Made by a program: the position numbers and the translations under genes
Source of the DNA: Krasilnikovozyma curviuscula
Lineage: Eukaryota; Basidiomycota; Tremellomycetes; Cystofilobasidiales; Mrakiaceae
NCBI GenBank assembly: GCA_014825775.1
Contig: MVAQ01000049.1
Span: 1-64,000, forward strand
Length of the DNA stretch: 64,000 bases
Reading direction: 5' to 3'
Shown here: piece after piece, positions 1 through 9,745 of the stretch
How the letters are laid out: each line of letters opens with the position of its first letter
How positions within the stretch are numbered: position 1 is the first letter of the stretch
Notes under the pieces: generated by a model
Database searches by the model: none
Told to the model about the DNA's origin: nothing
What the model saw: only the letters and a program-made list of their open reading frames with translations

Positions 1-883
1 AGACTACGCGGGGGCGTTGTTGCATCATTTTTTGGAATCTCGGCCTATCTTTCGGGAAAGCAGCTTGTCACTTGCAACAGATCATTGGAAAAAGGCTGTT
101 ACATGGATCGTGGGTGTTGGGGCAGAGAGGTCAGCGAAAGTTTGTCTTGCGATGACGGGCATTACGCCGCCGTCGGAGCGCATCGCGTCTTTGTCCGTCA
201 ATTTGCGCCTTCATTTGACTACTTTCGCTGCTCCTGACTCTCCTGCCAGATATCGTTTGTCTCAGTTGAGTCTTGGTAGCACTCGTGAGATCATACCGCG
301 CATCCAGAAGAATGCAAGGTACCAGGACTTCCTTGTTTACAAAAGGGGGAACCCTGATTTGAGCGTAAAGTCGGCGCTCTTGGCCTATCAATTGTCCGTC
401 CGACGCGCCTTTCTGCAGTCTCAGACGGAAGTGGGACGATTAGGAGTTTATATATTGGCTAATAGTGCTACTCGTACAGCGGGACTGTGCGATAAAGTGC
501 TGACATTGGCAAAAAATGCGCCCCTCAACTTAGCGATCCGTTGGAGAACGGGTGTTTTTGGCATCAGATACGATTGTTCTTGCGGGAGTCCTTTCAACAG
601 ACGACATGCCTTTGAATGTTACGAGGATGTTTTATTAGAGCAAGCCAATGCTGTTCAAAATGATGGTTCTGCGGTGGTTTTGGCAGACTTTTGCGCGGAT
701 GTTGTTGAATTTTTCCAGCGGGCGGACCTTTCTTACACCTTGCTGGATTCCATGTTGAACTCCAAGGTCTTTCGAAAGGCTGCTTTAAATTCTTTGGAAA
801 TTATATACGAAGATATTAGTGGGGTCAAGGCGAAGAATGTCTCTGTAGTGGTGACCGAGGAGGAAGTTTTCCTCAACACATAG
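1..883 (+). mobile_element. 3' end of a non-LTR (LINE-type) retrotransposon ORF, cut by the window edge
   Basis: The frame is open from the left edge to a TAG at 881-883, so the start lies outside the window. No intron is needed, unlike the neighbouring genes. About residues 195-215 of the visible part hold a Cys-X-Cys-Gly...Arg-Arg-His-X3-Cys knuckle. This resembles the CCHC-type zinc motif at the C-terminus of LINE reverse transcriptases, where it binds the element RNA or target DNA. The helical region before it, with a PP-S-x-R-I-A stretch, looks like the 'thumb'/post-RT region. The RT catalytic core is not in the window. The telomere-like repeats just downstream recall telomere-homing fungal LINEs such as Cnl1 of Cryptococcus. 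The family call is inference from the knuckle and the absence of introns; a captured zinc-knuckle gene is the alternative. Confidence 0.6.
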
Positions 884-1083
884 TTTTTTAGATATTTTCT
901 CTCGCCCCGCTGGATAGTCTCTGCGGGGTAGCAAGGTTTCCCTCTCACAGAGAGGGTTTTTGATCTTCGCAATTCTAGCTATGTTCATTCCATATCTAAA
1001 TAGTGCGACAGTAGCTCAGCGCGTCTTTGTTTACTTTACTTGCGGTCGACTCCGGTCTTCACATCATATACATACTCTTAAAA

Positions 1084-1098
1084 CCTAACCTAACCTAA
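1084..1098 (+). repeat. Telomere-like (CCTAA)3
   Basis: Three perfect CCTAA units, followed by CA. A further CCCTAA sits at 1210-1215. The usual fungal telomere unit is CCCTAA/TTAGGG, so this is a shortened or degenerate form. It follows the retroelement ORF. Confidence 0.6.
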
Positions 1099-1128
1099 CA
1101 CACCTTCAGCAACTGAACAGCTTGTTTT

Positions 1129-1156
1129 ATTGTCTTACTTTGATTGTCTTACTTTG
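1129..1156 (+). repeat. 14-base perfect tandem duplication
   Basis: ATTGTCTTACTTTG occurs twice, head to tail (1129-1142 and 1143-1156), in the flank between the two telomere-like tails. Confidence 0.8.
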
Positions 1157-1241
1157 AAGTTGACTCCTGTCTTTAAATTCTATAAAGACTATTAAATCAT
1201 GACCTGAAACCCTAACCGAACCGCGAGTCAATACTACGGTA

Positions 1242-3123
1242 CTACAGTTGTTTCAATACATTTCTATCTAGATTCGATGTGGTCACTGATTTAGAAAGAG
1301 ATTGACTTTCTAAATCTCCATTACTTTGCTTCAACCCCTGTCCATCATCTCGAACAATTTCAGTGTCTACAATTGTTCCTACAGCACCAGGTACATCCGG
1401 CAAAGCACTTGGAGTAATGCGAGACGAAGAGAACAACGAAGCTTGGGTGTGAAGTTGATCTGAGTTGGTTGCTGTTGGGTTACAGGTTGTTACAGGCTGT
1501 ACATCATCTTTATCTTCGGCATCCTGGGCCAATTTACGATTTTGTATAGTCGAAGAAGAGATTTTGGAAGCATGATGGGAGAGTGGGTTGGAAGCTACGC
1601 TGCTATCTCCGTTAGATTCTGTGAAAGTAGTAAAGACACTTTGGTAGGTACATTTCACAGCGCTGTTAAATGATGGATCGCTGAGAACCAATAGAGGGTA
1701 GATGATACCTCTAATCCCGTAAGTGAAAATAGCTAGGGCGCGAAGTAAGTTTGGGTTAGTGACATTTGTGAGCCAATTCTGATTCTTTGAAGAATCAATC
1801 GGTGGTGGAATACTCACAAACAGCAATAGCGTTCCATACGTCTCTAGTGTAACCAGAAGTTATTTTGATGTTGATGTAAAGATCAGACCCAGCATTGAAC
1901 ATATTTAGGACTAAACCTAGAAGAGGGTAGAGGCCTAAGTCAAGGCAGCATTAATAGACAATTTTCGTTTAGACCAGAGTTTTTTTCAGAGAGAAAGTTC
2001 CTTACCAATACGAATGACAATATTTCTCATCTCCGCTTGATTTCTTTGTAATCTGGATGTTGCAAGCTTCGTTTGTTTCTAGGACATAGTAAGCCAAAGT
2101 GAGTAAGTAACAAGTCAAATACAATAATATCAACCAACAACGAAGCATCACTCATACTCACCGCAGTGTGTAGCAAATAGGCAACTAATGCGATGGAAAT
2201 ACAAAATTCCGCGAAAGCAAACGCGAGAGTCCAAGCTAAATGAATGAATAAGGTCTTCAAGCCCTTGACGGAGATCAAACTTCGAAGCGATTTACCTAGC
2301 TGAGATCCCACAAGCCATGCAGTGTAGTCCTTCCCGTATGCTAGTTTATCTAATAACATATTCCGTGTCACCATCTGATAAGCAAGTAGGAAAGAGAAGT
2401 AGCCGATTGATTAAAGGAAAAGAAACTTGCTGCTATTGTACCAGCATCCTTGAAACTGGTCGTCAAACCTGAAATAAGCAAAGATAGCCAGAATCAATAT
2501 GTGAAAGGGTACAATAGAACAGAACCGATATCAAGTTACTCGCCCATAAACATTAAGCGCTGCAGCTGGAACAGTTAAACAGGCTGCAAATAGAAGTCCA
2601 GCTGCATAATAGTACTTCTCCAGCTTTTTTCCGTTCTTCCGGTATACAAGAACCAGTAGCAGATTCAACGCCACAGCCATGGTGAGGAAGGAGGCATACT
2701 GGAGCGAGAATTCTAGGAAGAACATTCCAGCCAGACAGGTTGGCTCCTTAGTTCGGTGATGTATAGTGTTGATACCAGCATCACTGATAGAGTAGATCAA
2801 GCTGACGCGAGTTACATCCGACGTTGTGTTGTTCGCTCGTCAGCATTCTTTTGTCATTCAGTGATACATTTACTTTTTACCAGTAATTGTACTCACTAGG
2901 CAATCAATACGGTTATGCTCATCCGGAAGGATACCCGGTCAAGTTTATGTCTAGACTCTTTCTTCAGGTACAAAGCACCAATAAGCAGCAGCACCAAGGC
3001 GTTGAAAACAACTCCTATGATAGGAACTACTCGTTGAAGGTTATGTCTAAATAAAAGGTAGAAAACAGTGTCAGGTCTCTGTCCTGAGAAAAACTTCGCA
3101 AGAACTTACACCGATTGAGTCAT
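1242..3123 (-). CDS. Fungal seven-transmembrane G-protein coupled receptor
   Basis: The ATG at 3123 is followed after 14 bases by a GTAAGT donor. Splicing to 3046 gives a start of MTQSVHNLQRVV. Later exons give the helices: TM1 (VVPIIGVVFNALVLLLIGAL), TM2 ending near 2880, TM3-TM4 in the exon around 2530-2801, a loop with a conserved-type Cys-Trp, and TM5 around 2200. A basic third inner loop (KQTKLATSRLQRNQ), TM6 and TM7 follow; TM7 contains R-G-I-I-Y-P-L, typical of cAMP-receptor/Git3-like fungal GPCRs. A Ser/Thr-rich cytoplasmic tail of about 130 residues ends at 1242. It should act at the plasma membrane through a heterotrimeric G protein. The exon junction in extracellular loop 2 (about 2250-2470) is ambiguous. 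The ligand cannot be read from sequence. It is transcribed divergently from the decarboxylase at 4198. Confidence 0.82.
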
Positions 3124-4197
3124 GCTTTGTGATGGACGAAAGTATGAAGCCATCCTTGACAAACTTTGGGCTTTGAAGAGAACAAGACTCCGTGCAACTG
3201 TAAACTGAGAATATACAGTATGACAGGTGGTAACTTCACCAGCGAGCTGGAAAGCATTTTTCGCCTTCCAGCTCCAGGTTTGGATTTTGGTTGGAGGCGG
3301 AGCGGGTGTCTCACTTTAATTTCGTTCCACCGCACTTGATCGCTTGTCAGGTTCTTTAACCTTTCATGTAACGGGTGAAAAGTATAACAATTTTGGAAGA
3401 CGTTCACCAGCCCTTGGCTGATTACAACCCGTTTAATTTCGCCCCAGTTATTGTTCACACAGATGTCGTTTCTGTTGCAGTCAGGATATAATCAAACACC
3501 ATCAAAATCAGTGAACTGAGTTTTCCTGAATATTTTTATGGTCTTGCGATTGGGCGAAACAACATGCAACTGATCTCATCTTCAATTTTCTCCTCTACCG
3601 AAGTGTGTTCTTTATTCATCAAAACTTTCTTTCCAATTGATAATCAAAACTCAGAGCAAGCAACACAAGGCGTCGGCAATTCCAACAGATGCATCAATGT
3701 TCGGCATCAGGCCTCTCAGGGAACGGATGATTACTTACTCTAGATGTTCATATGTGATTTGGGCAGATCAGGAGAACGTTGTGACTGACGATTGGAAGAT
3801 AGGAATAAACAACAGAACACGCCGGAGCATATCAACCTACTATTTGTCTCACGGTTGTGTTTTCCTTGCTTCCTTACATTTGTAGGATTTGGCCACTGAG
3901 TTTTACTGTTGGGTTGCGCCGGCGGAAACCGGCGCGCTCAGTTGTGATGGATGAAGGGCGGGAGCTGCTGAAGGAGTCTGGTTCTTCCGATGACAACCGT
4001 GTGCTTTCTCCGTGCAGCACACTTTACACAGCTCGTACCAGAACGATCGCGATCTCTTTAGAATGCTCTGTCGTCATGGGATGACGCCTGTTAATCGGCG
4101 CGCCGCAGTTCCAACACGGCATCCATTTGCAGGATAGGGCTGACCAGCGACTCTTTGGCGGTGTCCGTTAAACCACATTCTTCTCACTGTCCTCAAA
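3124..4197. other. Divergent intergenic region between receptor and decarboxylase
   Basis: About 1.07 kb shared upstream of both genes. Open frames here are short and look random. A perfect 7-base-pair GC hairpin (GCGCCGG at 3916-3922, CCGGCGC at 3929-3935, loop CGGAAA) is the only structure seen. No TATA box is evident. Confidence 0.5.
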
Positions 4198-4906
4198 ATG
4201 CCTTTCAGCGATATAGTAAGTTGGCTTGTATCTCTGAGGATGGAGGGACATGTACTGATTGTATTTTAACCATCAGGTAAACAAGAACCTTCAGTACACA
4301 TACGAAAACGGTCCGTGGCACTTCCTTGCACCATTTTGAACATTTGACTCTGACGTGAAGCATTTGTTTCTTGTACTCGAACCACTCAATTCTTTTAGGC
4401 TGGAAATATCAATTCTGGCTCAAATCGCCAACTCGAATCGTGTACTCAATTCATGGTGGTCCAATGAAGGGTAGACTCAACTATCAGACCTGTGCTCTTC
4501 AGGAAGTTAGGGAGGGCGAAATTTGGCAAATATCATGGGTCGAAGAAACAGGGACCGTTGTGTCGATCATCTGTGATCTCAAGGAAATGAAGATCACGAC
4601 GTATATGGCTTTCTCGAGAGGGTGAGTTGCCACTTTCCTCCTCGAAATAAATAGTTTTGTCTGAGCAGAATACTCTGTACTGTTTCTGTCAGACACTGGG
4701 ACTTCCCCGAAAAGGCCCATGGCGACAAACGAAACCCAGAAGACTTTGCGCGATGGAGAGAGCTCTCGAACATTGGCAAACAGACAGATCGATACATTCT
4801 GCCAGAGTCAGCGCATATCGATATCATTCAAGAGGGAAGGTGTGATTTGGAAGACATCGATGATGAAGAGGATACCATCAATGGTGGGAAAGCGAAGAAG
4901 GATTAG
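4198..4906 (+). CDS. Phenolic acid decarboxylase (ferulate/p-coumarate decarboxylase)
   Basis: Non-oxidative decarboxylation of hydroxycinnamic acids to vinyl phenols, a cytosolic detoxification step for plant phenolics. Model: ATG 4198, introns 4216-4276, 4311-4398 and 4622-4692, stop 4904-4906, giving about 160 residues, the usual size. Matches to bacterial PAD are clear: the Y-T-Y-E-N-G-W start motif (catalytic Tyr11/Tyr13), I-H-G-G then G-R (Arg41 equivalent), and I-S-W-V-E-x-T-G-T (Glu64 equivalent). The late F-P-E-K-A-H and Y-I-L-P-E-S-A-H-I-D-I segments also fit. All four catalytic positions known from Bacillus PadC are present. The C-terminus carries an acidic tail (DLEDIDDEEDT) not needed in the bacterial enzyme. 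The second intron has a GTCCGT donor, weak but required by homology. It is divergent from a GPCR gene. Confidence 0.9.
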
Positions 4907-5437
4907 GAGTCGAATTCAGGAACCGTTTCTGTCACAGCAGTTTGGCACATTTGGGATACTCTTATAAAAACCCCTCGAAATCAACATGTCCATTGTATGC
5001 AGAAGATGGTACACGGCCCGAAATATGGAGGCGCGAAATCTACATTTTTTTTTTTTGATTGATCACATCTATCTGATAGCAAGTTATGTTGAGACAGTGA
5101 GAATTTCAAACAATTTAGTTCATAAACCAATTATCGTCAACGTACAAGGTAAGGAGGCGCACATCGAATTCGATTGGTACCAGATCAAAAAACAACTCTT
5201 CGGGGTTTGTGACTCTCCGTTAGGTTCATGTAAGACAAGTTGAAGTAAAGTATAATCCAAAGAATCTTGCTGACGCAATACTAACAATTAAAAGACATTA
5301 TTAACACCAGTTAAAGATAAGCATACATTTGGTGGTGAGATCTCAGGCATGATTGGATATTGAAACATTGACAGAAACAGAAAACAGATATACAACTACA
5401 GCGCAAATTCTTACTCAAGAAGACCTGAAAAATCATT
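4907..5437. other. Convergent intergenic region
   Basis: Lies between the 3' ends of the decarboxylase (+) and the HAM1-like gene (-). A T-rich run sits near 5045-5056. I see no gene. Confidence 0.5.
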
Positions 5438-8400
5438 CTAGATGTCGAAAGCATCAGACATCCAACCATCTTCGAGGGCAGCTCTTCTCGCCTCCTTCTT
5501 CGCAGCACCAGTCAACTTGTCGCCTCTAGCCTTGGCGGCGTCGGCTTTAGCTCTAGCAGCCCCCTTAGCACCAGAGGCAGCATCTTCGGCCTGCCCAGTG
5601 ACCTGATGAACGGCATGCTTGATGTCCTTCCTCTTGTCATAGTCATCCGAAGCTCCTGCCTTACCGGGGAAGAGCTGCTCATCGGCGCCAATGGCGAGAA
5701 TGTATTCGCCTCGTCGACCGTATTTGACGATTCCAACGTGGGTGAAGCGAGCTTTAGTAGATGGAGAGAAGAGAGATGGTGACATGATGGCTTTAATAAA
5801 GTTGAGCGGGTCGGGTTTAGCGTTAACAGCGGCGATGGATCTCTGTTGGATACCATAGAGCTGCAAGTCCAAATCCTTTCGCCGCAAACGAAAACGAAAA
5901 CGAATGTCAGAAAATGTCGCTCAGCGTAGAAATTGTTCCGTAGAGGGGGCACTTACTTGTAAATACTTTGTGATCTGGCCCTGGAGTGCTTCCGTCAAGT
6001 TCTTTTTGAGCAGAGCTGTCACAAAGGGCTTCGCCATCCAGAAGGACAACCACTTCTCGTTCTTGGAGACGGTGAAAGCTGGAAAGAAAATAACGTAACT
6101 AAGATGTCCTTTTTACGAAGACACAAACAGACGATGAGGTTACTCACTGAAGTCAGAGATATCAACGTTGACGTCCGCGACGGTAAAGAAAGTCTCTCTG
6201 TCATTGTCATCAGCATTCTCCAACTTGACGTCGAATGAGATTCCTTTACCACCGAAGTCGATGTCGAGTAGACCGGAGTCTTCGAAAGCAGGGAAGCCAG
6301 TCTTTGAGTCGAAAAACAAAAAAAAGTTAGACCAAGAACACATGACGAGAGTTTGAACTCAGATGAAGACAAACCTTCTTAGAGAACCAGTAGGAAATGT
6401 TTTTAGCGTGCATCTTGAGGCCATCAACGTGAAGCTTGACTGATGTATCGTAGTCAGCAGCGAATGCGGCGTAGCCTTGGGTAAGCGACAGGTCATTGTG
6501 GTTGACGAAGTGGATATTAGATGGGATGAAACTCGCGCTCTCAAAAGCAGCATGGTCGATGACCAGATCGATGGCCTCAGACTATCACACAGGAGAGAAA
6601 CAAAGGGTCAGAAACAATGAAACGAACTCGTAAAAAACAATTCGGACACACCTTGTATTCGACCCTAGGCATAGGAATTTCCTTTATCAACTCGACAGCT
6701 CTTGGTAAGAATACATCCACAAGATCCCTCCATAATCCTACACTCTCGGCCTTTAATGCTCTAACTCCACTCTTTCCAGCAATTTCGAGTTCGTCACCAA
6801 GATCTTCGAGCGCGATAATAAAGTCGTTTGTCGTCTTGTCGGTTTCGAGCGCGTGAGTATACCCTTCGAAGAGGGACTGGAGTTTGGAAGCGTCATTCTT
6901 CCACTTTGTATTCTCTTTAATGAGAGTCTGTTTCCGGGTAAAGTGGGAGAAATTAGTAAGAAGCGGCTGCTAAGAAGTGGAAGAAGAAGGGATTACTCAC
7001 TTGAGCTTTATCGAACAAATCACCGGCCTTCCTGGCAGCCTTCTGAGTAGTGATATATCCGGTTTGCAACAAGCACCTCTCCAGATAGCTTTCAACTTCT
7101 TCAAAGTACTCGCTCAAACGCTCATCATTCTTGATGTCCTCCCCGACAACCTTGAGCTGGTCAATAATGGGGTCAACGGATTCACCGGAGGCAAAAACTT
7201 CAATGAGAGACTTGAAGTGGGAAGATGCTTTTGAGAGGTGTCGGCCTTTGTCGTGCAGCTTGGATTGGTCGGCAGTCTCATCGATTGCGGTCTCGGCAAT
7301 CGAATAGTATTTCTTGAAGAGATTAATCTAGAACAACATGTAACGGTTCAGAGATGAAAGTCGAATGCAAAGGAAAGAGGGACTCACAATTGTGTGAACA
7401 GAGTCTCGGTACTCGGTCTTCTGCTGGGCAGCAACAATAGTTCTCTTGACACTCTCAATCAAGCGGTCCTTGGCTTCCTCATGATCAGGGAGTTTCTCAT
7501 CGAAGTATCTGGAAGAATAAGTTCATCGTTGGGTATGTTAATCAATTGGAAGGGACATTGCCAAAGTGGAAAGAGGCGGGGACACTCACTCTTTCAAAAC
7601 ACCATACTGATCTTGACCCTCCTCGTAAGCTTCTCCCTGAATACGGCCCGACTTAAGTCCCTTGGCTGTCTTTTTTCCTTTATCAGCGGCTTTCTTGAAG
7701 TCGATGCCCTTGTTGCGCTGGAATGGAGATAAAGATTACAGTTAGCGGAGTACCGTGTGAAGCAGGAGAGAAGAAAAGAAGGAAAAGATACCTCGGCCTC
7801 AGTTGGTCGGGTTGCATTTGCAGCATCTTTGGCGTTATCAGCGACGACAACGGCGCTGAATGAAAAGAAAGAGAAGTTGGCGGTATGGTCAGCGACTTGT
7901 ATAGCATAGCGAGGGGACAGGATAACAAAATAATGAGAACGAGGACAACGACTCACGCATCTGCAAGGATATCTCTTCCAATAACAACAAAGTCTGAGAC
8001 CAACTTTCTGAACTCCCCGCTCGTTCCAAGCAAGATAGCAATCTGTTTTAGGCTATTTTCCATCTTCTTGACATCACCTTCGCCCTCCTTCTTAGTGGGG
8101 AGGACATCGTCAGCAGCTTCAACTTCAAGGTCGACATCAATCTCAGATGACTCCCAAATGAGCCGCTGGACTTTGTCGTCCTTGTTCTTCTCATCGAGGA
8201 GCGTCTGCAGTGACTTGAGCGCACGTTTGATGGACGAGACGACGGCGGCGCCTTCAGCGCTCATTCGACCTGTTCGTTCTCCAGTTGATGTTGATAGCAG
8301 AGAGGAGGAAAGGAGAGCTGAAGCGAGTTTGGAGATCTGTTGCTCAGTGGGCTGTCGATTTGGAACAGGGGTGGGAAAAGAGGTTATCTCAGTCAGAAGA

Positions 8401-8608
8401 TGCAGGGCTCCACAAAAAATTGAAAACATAGAATAAGAAAGAAGAGACTGACCATCTTGCCTTCTTTGAGAGCTCCAACGGCTCTCGCAACCTTGAACTG
8501 AGTCTCTGTCGAAGGGGCATACTGGTCGACTGCTCTCTGAGCTTCGTGAGCGGACTGGGAGACGAGGGTTGTTGCGGAGTGGTTACTCATATCTCTGGTG
8601 TGGGACAT
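5438..8608 (-). CDS. HAM1-like protein (HAM1_N/HAM1_C domains)
   Basis: A large protein in many exons. It starts at ATG 8608 (MSHTRDMSNHS) and ends at 5438 (ALEDGWMSDAFDI). The N-terminal part has the pattern E-T-Q-F-K-V-A-R-A-V-G-A-L with a helical, Lys/Glu-rich segment. The middle exons carry beta-rich stretches with F-x-D-x-G-L-L-D-I-D-F-G-G-K-G-I-S-F and M-H-A-K-N-I-S-Y-W-F-S-K-K, typical of this fungal family. The C-terminal exon has a G-R-R-G-E-Y-I-L-A-I-G-x-D-E-Q-L-F-P-G-K block followed by an Ala/Lys-rich helix. Family members are thought to resemble BPI/SMP lipid-binding folds and have been linked by name to hyphal anastomosis; the precise function is not established. Exon joins were read from frames and donor sites but not all verified. 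A TGAT microsatellite lies in its 5' leader. Confidence 0.75.
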
Positions 8609-9745
8609 GGTAGAATTTTGATTGATTGATTGATTGGTGATGCAGTTGAAGGGAAGAAGACAAAAACTTGGGTCTCTTATATGAGATGGAGAGGTTGGAG
8701 AAAAAGAACCTGCGATGACGGTTCCTGTTGGAGAGGTAGGGGGCGACGAGGTGGATCGCGCGAGGATGACGCTTGGGCGTCGTGGCGTGGTGAGGACGGA
8801 TAGAGTTTTGTGTCTCGCCTGGTTGTTTACGGAGGGCAGCTCGCAGGCGGGCCCATTCAGAGTGACGTAGTGCAGAGCCAATAGAGAGCAAAGTAGTGTG
8901 AGGGAAGAGGGCTCTGTGCGGCTTCCAAGTGAAGTCAGGAGCGCGAGGAGGGGCGACTATCGAGGTTGTTTTGGCTTGCCAGTCCTGGTGCCACCGCTGG
9001 TTACATAGCTACACAATTACATAGGGCGGATTATATGGAGAGTGAAGATCTGATCAGAGTCTCTGGGTGTCATTGGCGTCATCTAGCTAGCCTTCACCTC
9101 TTCTTCCACTTCTTGCCGTCAAGCAGTCTGCTCTGTCGGAGCAGCATCGAGGAGGACCGTCTAGGATTATGTGCTGTCAGCAGAAGCAGATGGCAATAGA
9201 GAAACAAATAATCTCGGCAGCTCTCGAGCCGATTCTTCCCTGAGAGTTCGAGTCTGACAGAAGCGAAAAAGCCCGCGGCGTCGTTTCATGCAGCGGGGCT
9301 CGAGTCGTACATTGGATGCTGAGCTACGCAGGTAAGAATGGTGGAAGCAGAAGCTAGATGTAGCGTGCTAAGTTCCACTATCTGATATGGAAATAAGACC
9401 AGGCTGTGGTAGGATTCACTGGGAGTCACCAGATTGAGAGGGGCAGCAGATCGTCCTCTGGAGCGACGTTTCGATGGGACAGAGACGAAGTGGATAGCAG
9501 TTCTGCTGATTTTTTTAAAATTTCTATTTTTGCTCATCAAGGGAGGGACTTGTCAGAGATACGGCTGTGATTCACACCCGTGTACAAAATAATCTTGCTG
9601 TGGATTCTAATCGCCTTGCTCGAAAAAGAAAAGTGAGTAGAAAATCGGCTGCCATCTCTCGCCTCGCCTCGACTCGACTCTGCATTACCTCTCGCCTGCC
9701 GTCACCCCAGATCTCCTCTGTTCCCTTGAAGGCTGCTGGTCAACA
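8609..9745. other. Divergent intergenic region, HAM1-like gene / V-ATPase B
   Basis: About 1.1 kb between two divergent start codons. It should hold both promoters. Open frames inside are short and mutually overlapping. Near 9240 a GAGTTCGAGTCTG string looks like a tRNA T-arm but has no supporting stems. Confidence 0.5.
8619..8634 (+). repeat. (TGAT)4 microsatellite in the 5' leader of the HAM1-like gene
   Basis: Four TGAT units end about 11 bases upstream of the minus-strand ATG at 8608. Confidence 0.8.

Larger units (their letters stand above)
884..1241. other. Retroelement 3' flank with telomere-like tails; no gene
   Basis: No coding frame is convincing. The stretch has two related blocks. 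Each has a GACTCC-x-GTCTT core (near 1048 and 1163) and ends in a CCTAA-rich tail (1084-1098 and 1210-1217). A 14-base tandem duplication lies between them. It reads as LINE 3' UTR plus its tail. Confidence 0.45.

Noticed and set aside
3120..3458. Minus-strand frame of 112 codons upstream of the receptor gene
   Set aside because: It crosses the receptor start codon in another frame and has no family signal.
3916..3935. GC-rich perfect hairpin as a terminator
   Set aside because: Intrinsic terminators do not apply to nuclear genes; it lies in a divergent intergenic region.
9236..9262. tRNA T-arm-like string GAGTTCGAGTCTG
   Set aside because: No matching acceptor, D or anticodon stems in the flanks.
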